Assembly (NCBI GenBank): GCA_002399225.1
Contig: DHDF01000141.1
Coordinates: forward strand, 1 to 13,240
DNA: 13,240 nucleotides
Direction of reading: 5' to 3'
Source of the DNA: a bacterium UBA4883
GTDB taxonomy: Bacteria > Bacillota > Clostridia > Oscillospirales > Acutalibacteraceae
Positions 1 to 8,267 of the stretch are shown piece by piece; within the stretch, counting starts at the first letter, position 1, and every line of letters begins with the position of its first letter. Made by a program: the position numbers and the translations under genes. The notes beneath the pieces were generated by a model. That model was not told the DNA's origin. It made no database searches and saw nothing but the letters and a program-made list of their open reading frames with translations.

Positions 1-15
1 TCAGCGACGTGTTAT

Positions 16-44
16 ATAATACTATATTTCAGGGCAATTGTCAA
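16..44 (-). promoter_or_regulatory. Strong sigma-A promoter firing out of the window
   Basis: Read on the minus strand, a perfect -35 box TTGACA (39-44) is followed after exactly 17 bases by the -10 box TATTAT (16-21, five of six consensus matches). Transcription would run leftwards, so the gene it serves lies beyond base 1 and cannot be identified. Immediately upstream of the -35 are three 7-base A or T tracts (48-54, 57-63, 67-73), as in UP elements or curved DNA at strong promoters. The boxes are seen directly; promoter strength is inferred. Confidence 0.8.
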
Positions 45-183
45 CACAAAAAAACATTTTTTTCAATTTTTTTGATTTTATGCTTCCATTTTCAACCAAA
101 GCAAGGTCAGATGCCAAGTTCGCTTAGGCGACAGGAAAACTCTGTAGCGGAATCAGGGAAAAGCGTATCTGCAGACTTATTGG

Positions 184-216
184 GCGGCGGGCAGACCTTT
201 TTTACCTACCCGCCGC
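184..216 (-). other. GC-rich hairpin downstream of the yerC-like gene
   Basis: A perfect 8-base inverted repeat (GCGGCGGG at 184-191, CCCGCCGC at 209-216) encloses a 17-base loop, 26 bases beyond the stop of the YerC-like gene. On the minus strand the stem is not followed by a T run, so it is not a textbook intrinsic terminator. It could end or stabilise the transcript. The rest of 45-242 holds no convincing gene. Confidence 0.4.
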
Positions 217-242
217 TTTACAGCCTTGAAAAGCCATTCCAT

Positions 243-530
243 TTAGCCGTCCAACCTTTTAAAGACCATTTCATACCCATCGCAACCATAATGAAGGGAC
301 CGGTTGACACGGCTTATCGTGGCTGTTGAAGCCCCTGTGGTTGCCACAATCTCACTGTAAACTTTTTTATGACTCAGCATATGGGCAACCCAAAGCCTTT
401 GCGACATTGCCTTGATCTCCGGAACCGTGCAGAGGTCTTCAAAAAAGGCATAGCACTCCTCCGGCGTCTTCAAACTAAGAATTGCGCTGAACAAAAAATC
501 CACGCTGCTGTCCTTCAGCTTTGAATTCAA
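243..530 (-). CDS. yerC: YerC/YecD-family TrpR-like DNA-binding regulator
   Basis: This 95-residue protein matches the small Firmicute YerC/YecD family, related to the Trp repressor fold. The helix-turn-helix lies around residues 56-80 and contains TGASTATISRV, the most recognisable family block; the upstream EECYAFFEDLCTVPEI and QRLWVAHML segments are also typical. The length is close to the roughly 100 residues of the Bacillus subtilis protein. The start codon is TTG at 530: translation from there lines up with the family N-terminus (KL..S..D.LF..IL), and a purine-rich GGGAGAGTGG lies 5-10 bases upstream. The gene follows engB but has its own promoter (555-583), so it is probably a separate transcript. 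Its ligand and target genes cannot be read from the sequence; a tryptophan link should not be assumed. Confidence 0.88.
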   Translation of the reverse strand: MNSKLKDSSVDFLFSAILSLKTPEECYAFFEDLCTVPEIKAMSQRLWVAHMLSHKKVYSEIVATTGASTATISRVNRSLHYGCDGYEMVFKRLDG

Positions 531-554
531 TCAAACCACTCTCCCAACTTTAAC

Positions 555-583
555 AGAATAGCATTTCAGTGCGGAAAAGTCAA
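555..583 (-). promoter_or_regulatory. Promoter of the yerC-like gene
   Basis: On the minus strand, TTGACT (578-583) is followed by a 17-base spacer and then TATTCT (555-560). The spacer ends in TGC, giving an extended -10 (TGn). The predicted start site falls near 548, leaving a leader of only about 18 bases before the TTG start at 530. The promoter occupies the 68-base gap after engB. Confidence 0.65.
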
Positions 584-598
584 ACAAAGCTGATGAAA

Positions 599-1192
599 TT
601 ATTTCATTTTATTTTGGCAAACTGCGAAAATCTTTTTCATGATAACGTCAACGCCCTCACCCGACACGGCGGAACATGGTATAACCTGGATATCCGGGTA
701 AGGTGCAAACTGGCCTTTGTAGGCCGTCTCCTGGGCCGTACGCGCCGTTTTGTTCAGTTTATCGCTCTTCATTGCGGCCACTAGGCAGGGAATCTCAGCG
801 TCGCGCAGATAGCGGATCATTTGAAGATCGGCGGCGGCCGGCGCGTGGCGAAAATCCATTAGCTGAACAACCAGACGAAGGTTGCGCCACTGGCGAAAAT
901 AGCCTTCCGCCAAATCCGACCACCGCAGCTTCTCCGCCTTAGAAACCTTCGCATATCCATAGCCCGGCAAATCGACAAAGCGGCAAAAACCCAGATTGTA
1001 AAAATTAATCGTCGCAGTTTTTCCGGGAGCAGAACTGATCCTTGCCAAAGACTTTCGTGAAAGCAGTCGATTGATTAACGACGACTTTCCCGCATTCGAC
1101 CTGCCTGAAAAGGCAATTTCAGGCACCGTAGACACCGGGAGCTGGTCTGCCAGCCCGGCAGACATCTCAAAAACTGCCGTTTCTATTCCCAT
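599..1192 (-). CDS. engB: Ribosome biogenesis GTPase EngB (YsxC/YihA)
   Basis: This 197-residue TrmE-Era-EngA-EngB-Septin family GTPase is needed for late assembly of the 50S subunit. Seen in order: G1 GRSNAGKS (30-37), the switch threonine in PGKT (56-59), G3 DLPGYG (74-79), G4 MKSD (141-144) and G5 CSA (163-165). The family usually has TKxD at G4; here the threonine is methionine, while the K and the base-reading D are kept. Length is normal for the family. The ATG at 1192 is preceded by GAGGTG four bases away, and this ribosome site overlaps the TGA stop of lon only nine bases upstream. Expression is therefore probably coupled to lon translation. No terminator separates it from the yerC promoter. 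Confidence 0.96.
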   Translation of the reverse strand: MGIETAVFEMSAGLADQLPVSTVPEIAFSGRSNAGKSSLINRLLSRKSLARISSAPGKTATINFYNLGFCRFVDLPGYGYAKVSKAEKLRWSDLAEGYFRQWRNLRLVVQLMDFRHAPAAADLQMIRYLRDAEIPCLVAAMKSDKLNKTARTAQETAYKGQFAPYPDIQVIPCSAVSGEGVDVIMKKIFAVCQNKMK

Positions 1193-1201
1193 TTTTTCAC
1201 C

Positions 1202-3640
1202 TCACTGCGGAATAGAAGCAGTATTGGAAGGCAGGTGCTCCACTTTCTTTGCGGCTGAAAAAGGTTTCGACTCCGGCAAATCCGATTCCTGTTTCGACAC
1301 CGGCATCTTTGTGAGCGCGATCCGAAGCACCTGATCGATCTGATGAACCGGCTTAAATTGAATTGATTTCTTTACCACCGTATCGATATCCTCCAAGTCT
1401 GAAACATTGTCCTCCGGAATGATGACGGTCTTTATCCCAGAGCGATAAGCCGCCATGGTTTTTTCCTTCAGGCCGCCGATCGGCAGGACACGGCCCAGCA
1501 AAGTGATTTCACCGGTCATGGCAACATCGTGCCGGACCGGGATGTTACAAAGTGCAGAGGTAATGGCCGTGGCCATGGCAGTTCCGGCAGACGGACCGTC
1601 TTTGGGAATGGCACCTTCCGGCGCATGAATATGAATGTCATATTTCGTGTAAAAATCATGGCTGATTCCAAGCACATTTGCCCGGGTGCGGATGCAGCTG
1701 ATCGCGGTGCGCGCGGATTCTTTCATCACGTCACCGAGGGAACCGGTCAACTCAAGCTTGCCAGTTCCATTCATCACTGCCGCCTCTATTGGCAGAAGCG
1801 TTCCGCCGACACTGGTCCATGCCAGTCCGTTGACCAGCCCAACCATGTCCCGTTGGTTCCGGTTGTCCTTTTTAAATTTTTCCGGGCCGAGAAGTTCTTC
1901 CAATTTGGCTGCATTGATCACAATTTTCCTTTTGCGATCCTCAACAAAATACTTGGCACATTTTCTGCATAGAGAAGCAATCGCGCGCTCCAAAGCCCTG
2001 ACGCCTGCTTCCCGCGTATAACCGGCAATCAGCTTGTGAACTGCAGCCGGTGTGATCCGCATCTGCGCAGAACTGATCCCATGCTTTTTCAGCTGTTTCG
2101 GAATCAAGTGCTTCACAGCAATGTTGTATTTTTCCAAATGCGTGTAGCTGCCAAGGGTGATGACATCCATCCGGTCATACAAAGGCTCAGGAATGGCGCT
2201 GGCATCGTTTGCAGTCGTGATAAACAGCACATGGCTCAGATCGAACGGCATATCGATGTAATGGTCGTAGAAAGCGCTGTTCTGCTCGGAATCAAGGACT
2301 TCCAGCAATGCAGACGAAGGATCTCCATGGAAATTGTTGCCCATCTTGTCGATCTCATCCAGCAAAATCAGAGGATTGTTGGTTCCTGCCTGTTTCATGG
2401 CATTGATGATCCGTCCAGGCATGGAACCGATATAAGTCCGCCGGTGCCCTACGATATCGGATTCATCCCGTACACCGCCGAGCGAAACGCGGACATACTT
2501 GCGGCCCGTTGCTTCTGCAATCGAATGGGCGATGGATGTTTTGCCAACACCGGGAGGCCCCACCAGGCAAATGATCTGCCCCTTGATTTCCGGAGACAGT
2601 TTCTTTACGGCCAGGATCTCCAAAATCCGTTCTTTGACTTTTTCCAGTCCGAAGTGGTCGCGATCCAAAATTCGGTGCGCTTTCCGCAGGTCGATATGCT
2701 CCTTGCTGGAAACATTCCAAGGCAGATCCAGACAGGTCTCAAGGTAACTTACAATGACGCTGCCTTCATGGGACCCTTCCGGCATTTTGGAAAGGCGGTC
2801 ACATTCTTTCATTAATTTGTCGTGCTGCAATTTTGGCAGACCGAGTTTTTCAATCCGATCCCGAAGGCTGTCCGCCTCCTGCTGTGGATTATCTTCTTCG
2901 CCGAGTTCATAAGAAATCGCTTTCATCTGTTCCCGCAGAAAATATTCCTTTTGATTGCTGTCAATCTGTTCTTTTGCCTTCTCGCTGATCTTACTCTCAA
3001 TAGACAGAACCTGCGTCTCTTTCTTCAGAATTGCGGCAAGTTTTTCCAGCCTGCGGACCGGATGCAGCTCCTCAAGAATTGTCTGCTTTTCTTCAAAATC
3101 AAACATGATGTTGGAGGCAATGTAATCCGCCAGTTCCCCACAGTTTTTTTTCTGAACAACGCCGATGACGATGTCCGGTGGAATATGGGTGTAATTCTGA
3201 ATAAACTGCTCGAAAAGATTCTGCGTATAGCGGACTAAGGCCTCCGTTCTGCGGGTTGTCCTGGCCGGCAGGGTCTCGACTTTTTTGACGTGAACCCGCG
3301 GAAACGGATTTTCTGATTCATAAGAGGTGACGGAAGCGCGGTAAAGCCCTTCCGCAAAAAGGCGGACACCATCGTCGCTGCGGCGAATTACCTGTTTAAT
3401 TTTTGCCACAACTCCCATGGAAAAGATCTGTTTTGCTGAGGGATCATTGTCTGCAAGATCTCTTTGTGCGACGAGAAAAATCATTTGATTTTCTTCCATC
3501 GCTTTCTCGAGGGCAAGAATGGACTTCCGGCGGCCGACATCAAACTGTAACAGCATGCCCGGAAAAATCACAAGTCCTCTCAGTGCAAGCGCCGGGATAG
3601 CGGCATCCTCTTGCTGGATGCCAGTTTCATTCATACTCAT
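1202..3640 (-). CDS. lon: ATP-dependent serine protease Lon (LonA)
   Basis: This is a complete LonA-type cytoplasmic protease that unfolds and degrades damaged and selected regulatory proteins. Using the ATG at 3640 it has 812 residues. The N-terminal LON substrate domain covers about 14-195 and a coiled-coil-rich linker reaches about 330. The AAA+ module has Walker A GPPGVGKT (371-378) and Walker B LILLDEID (424-431). The C-terminal protease domain carries the catalytic serine S684 in PKDGPSAG and the lysine K727 in GGLKEK. The reading frame extends upstream to 3697, but that start lies inside a terminator stem. The ATG at 3640 has AAGGAG nine bases away and leaves the protein starting just before the conserved [12 protein letters not shown] block. 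A polar tail of about 35 residues extends past the usual end. lon follows clpX and precedes engB. Confidence 0.97.
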   Translation of the reverse strand: MSMNETGIQQEDAAIPALALRGLVIFPGMLLQFDVGRRKSILALEKAMEENQMIFLVAQRDLADNDPSAKQIFSMGVVAKIKQVIRRSDDGVRLFAEGLYRASVTSYESENPFPRVHVKKVETLPARTTRRTEALVRYTQNLFEQFIQNYTHIPPDIVIGVVQKKNCGELADYIASNIMFDFEEKQTILEELHPVRRLEKLAAILKKETQVLSIESKISEKAKEQIDSNQKEYFLREQMKAISYELGEEDNPQQEADSLRDRIEKLGLPKLQHDKLMKECDRLSKMPEGSHEGSVIVSYLETCLDLPWNVSSKEHIDLRKAHRILDRDHFGLEKVKERILEILAVKKLSPEIKGQIICLVGPPGVGKTSIAHSIAEATGRKYVRVSLGGVRDESDIVGHRRTYIGSMPGRIINAMKQAGTNNPLILLDEIDKMGNNFHGDPSSALLEVLDSEQNSAFYDHYIDMPFDLSHVLFITTANDASAIPEPLYDRMDVITLGSYTHLEKYNIAVKHLIPKQLKKHGISSAQMRITPAAVHKLIAGYTREAGVRALERAIASLCRKCAKYFVEDRKRKIVINAAKLEELLGPEKFKKDNRNQRDMVGLVNGLAWTSVGGTLLPIEAAVMNGTGKLELTGSLGDVMKESARTAISCIRTRANVLGISHDFYTKYDIHIHAPEGAIPKDGPSAGTAMATAITSALCNIPVRHDVAMTGEITLLGRVLPIGGLKEKTMAAYRSGIKTVIIPEDNVSDLEDIDTVVKKSIQFKPVHQIDQVLRIALTKMPVSKQESDLPESKPFSAAKKVEHLPSNTASIPQ

Positions 3641-3648
3641 AAAAAAAA

Positions 3649-3655
3649 GCTCCTT
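3649..3655 (-). promoter_or_regulatory. lon ribosome binding site between two U tracts
   Basis: The minus-strand AAGGAGC is flanked by T10 upstream (3656-3665, the tail of the clpX terminator) and T8 downstream (3641-3648), and then the ATG at 3640. It decides the lon start. There is no room for a promoter between the terminator and this site. Confidence 0.85.
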
Positions 3656-3700
3656 AAAAAAAAAACTGTTGCAGAGCGAATGATAACCGCGCTGCAACAG
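3656..3700 (-). terminator. Intrinsic terminator after clpX, abutting lon
   Basis: Arms 3688-3700 and 3666-3678 pair at 12 of 13 positions around a 9-base loop. On the minus strand the stem is followed directly by ten T residues (3656-3665). This is a textbook Rho-independent terminator 13 bases after the clpX stop. It lies directly upstream of the lon Shine-Dalgarno, so lon must be expressed by read-through or from a promoter upstream of the hairpin. Confidence 0.9.
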
Positions 3701-3713
3701 GCAAATGGTTCAC

Positions 3714-5030
3714 TCAGGAAGCGGTGTCCTTTCTTCCCCTTTTGTTGGGAGACGTTATCTTGAGTGCCACTGGTTTTCGATCCGGATTGTAGGTAATTTC
3801 CGATTTTGCTCTATTTTCCACTGTATCCTGCGTGATGACAACTTTCTCGATCGTATAATCGGACGGAACCTGATACATCAAGTCCACCAAAATATTTTCC
3901 ATGGCAGAGCGCAACCCTCTGGCCCCTGTTCGGCGTTCCATCGTCTTTTTTGCAATTGCCCGGAGCGCTTCCGGTTCAAACTCCAACTCCACTTTGTCAA
4001 GCTGGAACAGCTTTTTATACTGGTTGACCAAACTGTTTTTGGGCTCCGTCAAAATGCGGATCAGCGCTTCTTCATCAAGGCCGTCCAGAGCCGCAATCAC
4101 CGGCAGCCTGCCGACCAACTCCGGAATAAGGCCGTATTTTACAAGGTCATGCGGAATGACATCTTTCATCCAAGAAGTAGAATCCAGCTCCGCCTTACTA
4201 CGGACCTGTGCCCCAAAGCCAATCGAGGAAAAAGACGAACGCTGCTCAACAATTTTATCCAGTCCGTCAAAAGCCCCGCCGCAGATAAAAAGAATATTGG
4301 TCGTGTCAATCTGCAAAAATTCCTGCTGCGGGTGCTTTCTTCCGCCCTGAGGAGGAACATTGGAAACCGTGCCTTCCAAAATCTTCAGCAAAGCCTGCTG
4401 AACGCCCTCGCCGCTGACATCCCGCGTAATGGACGGATTTTCGGATTTTCTGGCGATCTTATCGATTTCATCGATATAAATAATTCCGCGTTCTGCTTTT
4501 TCAATATCAAAGTCTGCTGCCTGAATCAGACGAAGGAGAATATTTTCCACATCTTCGCCGACATATCCGGCTTCCGTCAGGGTTGTGGCATCCGCAATGG
4601 CAAACGGAACATCCAGGATTTTCGCAAGAGTCTGAGCCAGCAAAGTTTTTCCAACGCCGGTCGGACCGAGAAGAAGCACATTGCTTTTCGTCAGCTCCAC
4701 ATCGTCCTTGTCACGGCCATAGTAAATCCGCTTATAGTGGTTGTAAACAGCCACCGACAGGGCGATCTTGGCAGCTTCCTGACCAATGACATATTCGTCC
4801 AGCTGCCGCTTAATCTCCTGCGGCTTTGGCAGTTCAGCAACTGATTCGCCGTAGCTTTCCTTCCTTGCGGACAGATTCTTTTCATCATTCAGAATGGACA
4901 TGCACAGTTCAACACATTCATCACAGATAAAAACGCCGGGTCCCGCGATCAGGCGGCGCGCCTCGCTCTGCGGTTTTCCGCAGAAGGAACAGCAGATTTC
5001 TCTTCCCTTGTTATCGTCGTTGTTCGGCAT
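3714..5030 (-). CDS. clpX: ClpX, AAA+ unfoldase subunit of the ClpXP protease
   Basis: ClpX recognises, unfolds and threads substrates into ClpP. This 438-residue protein is full length. The N-terminal zinc-binding domain has cysteines C14, C17, C36 and C39. Walker A is GPTGVGKT (122-129) and Walker B IIYIDEID (183-190). The substrate-gripping pore loop GYVG is at 155-158, the RKH loop at 231-233, and the ClpP-docking IGF loop at 270-272. A GARGLR sensor-2 motif lies in the C-terminal part. Every element needed to work with ClpP is present. It begins 14 bases after the clpP stop, with a modest GGGTGA ribosome site, so it is co-transcribed with clpP. A strong terminator follows. Confidence 0.98.
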   Translation of the reverse strand: MPNNDDNKGREICCSFCGKPQSEARRLIAGPGVFICDECVELCMSILNDEKNLSARKESYGESVAELPKPQEIKRQLDEYVIGQEAAKIALSVAVYNHYKRIYYGRDKDDVELTKSNVLLLGPTGVGKTLLAQTLAKILDVPFAIADATTLTEAGYVGEDVENILLRLIQAADFDIEKAERGIIYIDEIDKIARKSENPSITRDVSGEGVQQALLKILEGTVSNVPPQGGRKHPQQEFLQIDTTNILFICGGAFDGLDKIVEQRSSFSSIGFGAQVRSKAELDSTSWMKDVIPHDLVKYGLIPELVGRLPVIAALDGLDEEALIRILTEPKNSLVNQYKKLFQLDKVELEFEPEALRAIAKKTMERRTGARGLRSAMENILVDLMYQVPSDYTIEKVVITQDTVENRAKSEITYNPDRKPVALKITSPNKRGRKDTAS

Positions 5031-5044
5031 TCTATCACCCTATC

Positions 5045-5629
5045 TCATCGCTTCGTAATGACCTTGTCGATCAGTCCGTACTGGACCGCTTCCTCCGCAG
5101 TCATAAAATTATCGCGTTCGGTATCTCTCATGATCACTTCCAGCGGCTGCCCAGTGCGCTCGGCGAAAATCTCATTCAGTTTCTTCTTAATCTGCAGCAT
5201 ATGCTCCGCCTGAATCTTAATATCCGTCGCCTGCCCCCGGGTGCCGCCGCTCGGCTGATGAATCATGATATCGCTGTTCGGCAAAGCATAGCGCTTGCCT
5301 TTTGTGCCAGCCGTCAGTAAAAATGCACCCATGCTGGCAGCCATTCCCATGCAGATGGTAGATACATCACATTTAATATACTGCATCGTGTCGTAAATTG
5401 CAAGGCCCGCTGTAACGGAGCCTCCGGGGCTGTTGATATAAAGGCTGATATCCTTGGCCGGATCCTGACCTTCCAGATACAGAAGCTGGGCAACCACCAA
5501 GCTGGAGGTGGTATCGTTCACCTCATCGGTCAGCATCACAATCCTGTCGTTCAGCAGACGGGAAAAAATATCATAGGAGCGTTCGCCCCGATTGGTCTGT
5601 TCTATAACATAAGGTACTAAGCTGCTCAT
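5045..5629 (-). CDS. clpP: ClpP, proteolytic subunit of the Clp protease
   Basis: This 194-residue serine peptidase forms the double-ring chamber fed by ClpX and other Clp ATPases. The catalytic triad is visible as S99 in [10 protein letters not shown]124 in MIHQPSGG and D173 in ERDNFM. The N-terminal block [20 protein letters not shown] contains the axial-loop residues and the usual self-processing region. The length matches the family. The ATG at 5629 has GGAGG nine bases upstream. It sits 28 bases after tig and 14 before clpX, the standard tig-clpP-clpX operon. I saw no CtsR-type heptad repeat or CIRCE element near the operon promoter. Confidence 0.98.
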   Translation of the reverse strand: MSSLVPYVIEQTNRGERSYDIFSRLLNDRIVMLTDEVNDTTSSLVVAQLLYLEGQDPAKDISLYINSPGGSVTAGLAIYDTMQYIKCDVSTICMGMAASMGAFLLTAGTKGKRYALPNSDIMIHQPSGGTRGQATDIKIQAEHMLQIKKKLNEIFAERTGQPLEVIMRDTERDNFMTAEEAVQYGLIDKVITKR

Positions 5630-5657
5630 TCTTCTATTCCTCCAGCAACCGGCAATA

Positions 5658-7013
5658 TTAGAGCTTTGGCGAATTCTCGGAATTTATTCCATCATCTGAG
5701 GGCTTTTTTTCCGTTTTTGGCGATTCCTTTTCTTCCGCAACCACAGCGTTGTCTCGTACCAGATGGAACGCCTTTTCCACCGACATATCTTTCACCAAGT
5801 CTTCCTTATGGACAAAGGACTTGACTTTATCGACCTCTGTTTTATAATTTTCAGCTAATTTAGCGTATTCCTTCTCGATCTCTTCCTCAGAAGGAGTGAT
5901 TTTTTCCAACTGAGCGATTTTTTCAAGTGCAAGGCGGAATTTTACCTGGCGCTCCGCTTCGGGTCTGAACTGTTTGCGAATTGCCTCCATGTTCTGGCCT
6001 GTATATTTCATATAAGTCTTCACATTCAGGCCTTGGGATTGCAGCCGATAGCTGAAATCTCGGAGATCTTCATTGATCTGATTTTCAAACATTGCCTCCG
6101 GGACATCAGCTTTTAGTTTGGAAACCAGCGTGTTGACCAGTTTATTGTCCATTTCGTCATTCGCTTTTGTTTCCGCGTCTTTCACAAGCTTTTCGCGGAC
6201 ATCCGAGCGATACGCATCCAGTGTGTCAAATTCGCTGACATCCTTGACAAAATCATCGTCGACCTGCGGGAGTTCTTTTACTTTGATCTCATGCAGTTTA
6301 ACATGAAAAATCGCATCTTTGCCGGCAAGATTCTTTGCACCGTAGTCCTCGGGAAACTTTACGTTGATGTCGAATTCATCACCTGACCGATGTCCCGCAA
6401 CCTGATCTTCAAATCCTGGGATAAATTGGCCGGAACCAAGCTGAAGGGTATAGTTTTCAGCTTTGCCGCCGGAAAATTCCTTGCCGTCAACGGATCCGTC
6501 GAAATCAAGGACGACAATGTCTCCGTTCTGCGCTTCCCTGTCCTCTACGGTGACCATCCTGGAATTGCGATTACGGATTTTTTCAATTTCGGCATCTATA
6601 TCGGAATCCATCACTTCCTGAACTTTCTTCGTGACAGGAATTCCTTTGTAATCCTCAATCTCCACTTCCGGTTTTGTTGTAATGGTCGCCTTAAACACCA
6701 GACCGTCTGCACCTGCGGAAACCAGATCAAAATCGATCTTGTCTTCAATCATCTCAAGCTTTGATTCATCAACCGCCTTTTCCAGTGCACCGGGATATAC
6801 GGAATTGATTGCTTCGTCGTAGAATACCTTGTCGCCATAATATTTCTCAATGAATCCGCGGGGCGCTTTTCCCTTGCGAAACCCCGGGATCGTAATTTTT
6901 TTGCTTTCTTTATGGTAAGCCGCATCCACGGCCTTTTCAAATTCTTCCGCATCCACAAGAACCTCAAGCTGGTAACGGTTCTTTGCCACCTGAGTGGTTG
7001 ATTTTAAACTCAT
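5658..7013 (-). CDS. tig: Trigger factor, ribosome-bound chaperone and prolyl isomerase
   Basis: Trigger factor docks beside the ribosomal exit tunnel and shields nascent chains. The 451-residue product has the ribosome-binding signature GFRKGKAPR at 44-52. An FKBP-like prolyl isomerase domain lies at about 162-244 ([11 protein letters not shown] to FHVKLHEIK). A long helical C-terminal chaperone region follows, then a charged, probably disordered tail rich in E, K, S and P. The ATG at 7013 was chosen because AGGAGG (7022-7027) lies eight bases upstream; an in-frame TTG at 7031 would place that ribosome site inside the gene. It is the first gene of the tig-clpP-clpX operon, behind the promoter at 7052-7080. 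Confidence 0.97.
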   Translation of the reverse strand: MSLKSTTQVAKNRYQLEVLVDAEEFEKAVDAAYHKESKKITIPGFRKGKAPRGFIEKYYGDKVFYDEAINSVYPGALEKAVDESKLEMIEDKIDFDLVSAGADGLVFKATITTKPEVEIEDYKGIPVTKKVQEVMDSDIDAEIEKIRNRNSRMVTVEDREAQNGDIVVLDFDGSVDGKEFSGGKAENYTLQLGSGQFIPGFEDQVAGHRSGDEFDINVKFPEDYGAKNLAGKDAIFHVKLHEIKVKELPQVDDDFVKDVSEFDTLDAYRSDVREKLVKDAETKANDEMDNKLVNTLVSKLKADVPEAMFENQINEDLRDFSYRLQSQGLNVKTYMKYTGQNMEAIRKQFRPEAERQVKFRLALEKIAQLEKITPSEEEIEKEYAKLAENYKTEVDKVKSFVHKEDLVKDMSVEKAFHLVRDNAVVAEEKESPKTEKKPSDDGINSENSPKL

Positions 7014-7051
7014 TTTTATTTCCTCCTGCAAATCTGCGATTAACGAAGTTA

Positions 7052-7080
7052 ATTATATCACATGAACGATAAAGTTTCTA
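7052..7080 (-). promoter_or_regulatory. Promoter of the tig-clpP-clpX operon
   Basis: On the minus strand, TAGAAA (7075-7080) is separated by 17 bases from a perfect TATAAT (7052-7057) with an extended TGn just before it. Start would be near 7045, about 30 bases ahead of the tig ATG. An interrupted palindrome ATTAAC-GAA-GTTAAT (7039-7053) covers the start point and touches the -10. A second palindrome TTTCA-C-TGAAA (7083-7093) lies just upstream of the -35. Either could be an operator; this is inference. Confidence 0.8.
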
Positions 7081-7107
7081 CCTTTCACTGAAATGTTTTT
7101 AATTTAT

Positions 7108-7797
7108 TCATTTTACCAAAGCCGGCGTGAACCCGAGATAGTCACAGGAAATTAAATGCATGCGGATTCCCCGGTATTCCCCGATCGGCGCCCGTTTTGC
7201 AGCGGCACTTCCATGGATATGGCCAAAATAGCAGTCTTTAACCTGGTTCTGTTCCAGAACATCGAGGATTTCCCCGCATTCCATTCCCGCATAAACGGGC
7301 GGATAATGCAGAAAGACGACGGGAGGCAGGCCCTGCCTGCGGGCGTCGGCAAGTGAAGCGTTCAGCCGCCCAACCTCCCGGTTGACGATTTTTTTATCCT
7401 GCGGGCTCTCTGCATTGTAAAGCCAGCCGCGCGTACCGCACACGGCTCTTTTCTCCACCGCCGCAGCGCAATTATGGATAATCCCAAGATCCTCAAAACC
7501 GTTTGCACTGAAAAATTCTTCTATTTTTCGCTTAGTCGACCACCAGTAATCATGGTTTCCCTTCAGGATCAGCTTTTTGCCAGGCAATTCATGAATAAAG
7601 CGAAAATCCTGAACGGAATCCTCCAGTTTCATAGCCCACGAAATATCTCCCGCAATCACAACGGTATCTTCCCTGCCAACGACGGCGGTCCAGTTTTTCC
7701 GCAGACGTTCGGTATAATTCTGCCAGCCTTCAAACACATCCATCGGCTTGTCGGTGCCAAAGGAAAGATGAAGGTCCGCAATTGCAAATAAAGACAT
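7108..7797 (-). CDS. Calcineurin-like metallophosphoesterase, substrate unknown
   Basis: This 229-residue protein has all the metal-binding motifs of the calcineurin-like phosphoesterase superfamily: DLH (D8, H10), GD (D51), GNHD (80-83), H164 in LHYPP and GHIHG (H193, H195). Two metal ions should bind and phosphoester hydrolysis is expected. The sequence does not show whether the substrate is a nucleotide, nucleic acid or lipid. There is no signal peptide, so it is probably cytoplasmic. The start at 7797 has only a weak ribosome site (GAGAGTG about nine bases upstream). It is the last gene of the group that starts with the signal peptidases, 92 bases after yraN and just upstream of the tig promoter. 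No terminator follows it, so some read-through into tig is possible. Confidence 0.9.
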   Translation of the reverse strand: MSLFAIADLHLSFGTDKPMDVFEGWQNYTERLRKNWTAVVGREDTVVIAGDISWAMKLEDSVQDFRFIHELPGKKLILKGNHDYWWSTKRKIEEFFSANGFEDLGIIHNCAAAVEKRAVCGTRGWLYNAESPQDKKIVNREVGRLNASLADARRQGLPPVVFLHYPPVYAGMECGEILDVLEQNQVKDCYFGHIHGSAAAKRAPIGEYRGIRMHLISCDYLGFTPALVK

Positions 7798-7822
7798 GGC
7801 AACACACTCTCAAACGGATTTT

Positions 7823-7847
7823 AGAACTGCTTCCCATTACAGTTTCT
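7823..7847 (-). other. Small hairpin between yraN and the phosphoesterase gene
   Basis: AGAACTG (7823-7829) and CAGTTTCT (7840-7847) can pair with one bulge around a 10-base loop. No T run follows on either strand, so it is not a terminator. It lies 26 bases upstream of the phosphoesterase start in the only long gap of this gene group (7798-7889) and could be an mRNA processing or stabilising element. Confidence 0.3.
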
Positions 7848-7889
7848 GCGCTGTCGTTCCGCTTTTTCCGGCAGACCGGCTTTTTCAGC

Positions 7890-8267
7890 CTAAAAGTAAG
7901 AGGAAAAGCCGAATGCATTTTCGATATGGCGGCAGGACTGCACGGAGCGCCCGGTCTTTTCCATGATGATTCCGATGACATCAAACCGCGGCTGAAGGTG
8001 AGTCGGATGTTTCTGCAGATAGAGCAGAGCGGTTTTGGCAATTCTCTTTTGCTTCCCCGGTGTAACCGCCGCTTCCGGCGGGACCATGGAGCGGGACTCC
8101 CGCGTTTTTACTTCAACGAACACAAGATACCGACCCTTTTCGGCGATGATGTCAACTTCTCCAAAACGGCTGTGGTAATTCCGCTCTAAAATCCGATAAC
8201 CGTCTTTTTCGAGGAACTCGGCCGCATAAGCTTCCCCGAACGGACCGGTGCGGTTATTTCCCGCCAT
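7890..8267 (-). CDS. yraN: YraN family (UPF0102) nuclease-fold protein
   Basis: This 125-residue member of the UPF0102/YraN family has a PD-(D/E)XK nuclease-like fold. The family pattern is clear: G..GE..A..FL...GY.ILERNY (9-31), then GEVDIIA with E37 and D39, and FVEVKTR with E52 and K54 as the probable metal-site residues. The biochemical role of the family is not settled; its constant association with rnhB suggests DNA or DNA/RNA processing. The start at 8267 overlaps the end of rnhB by 14 bases, so translation is probably coupled. The length is normal. Confidence 0.92.
   Translation of the reverse strand: MAGNNRTGPFGEAYAAEFLEKDGYRILERNYHSRFGEVDIIAEKGRYLVFVEVKTRESRSMVPPEAAVTPGKQKRIAKTALLYLQKHPTHLQPRFDVIGIIMEKTGRSVQSCRHIENAFGFSSYF

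Noticed and set aside
9..329. A 106-codon open frame on the plus strand at the left end
   Set aside because: It runs through the outward minus-strand promoter, A/T tracts and the GC hairpin, then into the antisense of the yerC-like gene; there is no family signal.
2036..2815. A 259-codon open frame on the plus strand opposite lon
   Set aside because: It is antisense to the conserved AAA+ part of lon and has no plausible ribosome site or domain.
3641..3697. Longer N-terminus for Lon starting at 3697
   Set aside because: The extra 19 codons are encoded by the clpX terminator stem and its U tract, and AAGGAG followed by the ATG at 3640 gives the standard LonA N-terminus.
3705..4844. A 379-codon open frame on the plus strand opposite clpX
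   Set aside because: It lies fully antisense to a complete, motif-perfect clpX and its translation has no recognisable family pattern; it is rich in F, N, R and Q, as expected from a complementary frame.
7014..7031. TTG start of tig six codons upstream
   Set aside because: It would place the perfect AGGAGG inside the coding region and has no ribosome site of its own.
7014..7107. CtsR or CIRCE heat-shock operator upstream of tig
   Set aside because: I looked for the CtsR direct heptad repeat and for the CIRCE inverted repeat and saw neither; the palindromes present are different.
7861..7890. Possible terminator after yraN
   Set aside because: The CCGG-N4-CCGG stem is only four pairs, with A-rich sequence rather than a T run on the minus strand.
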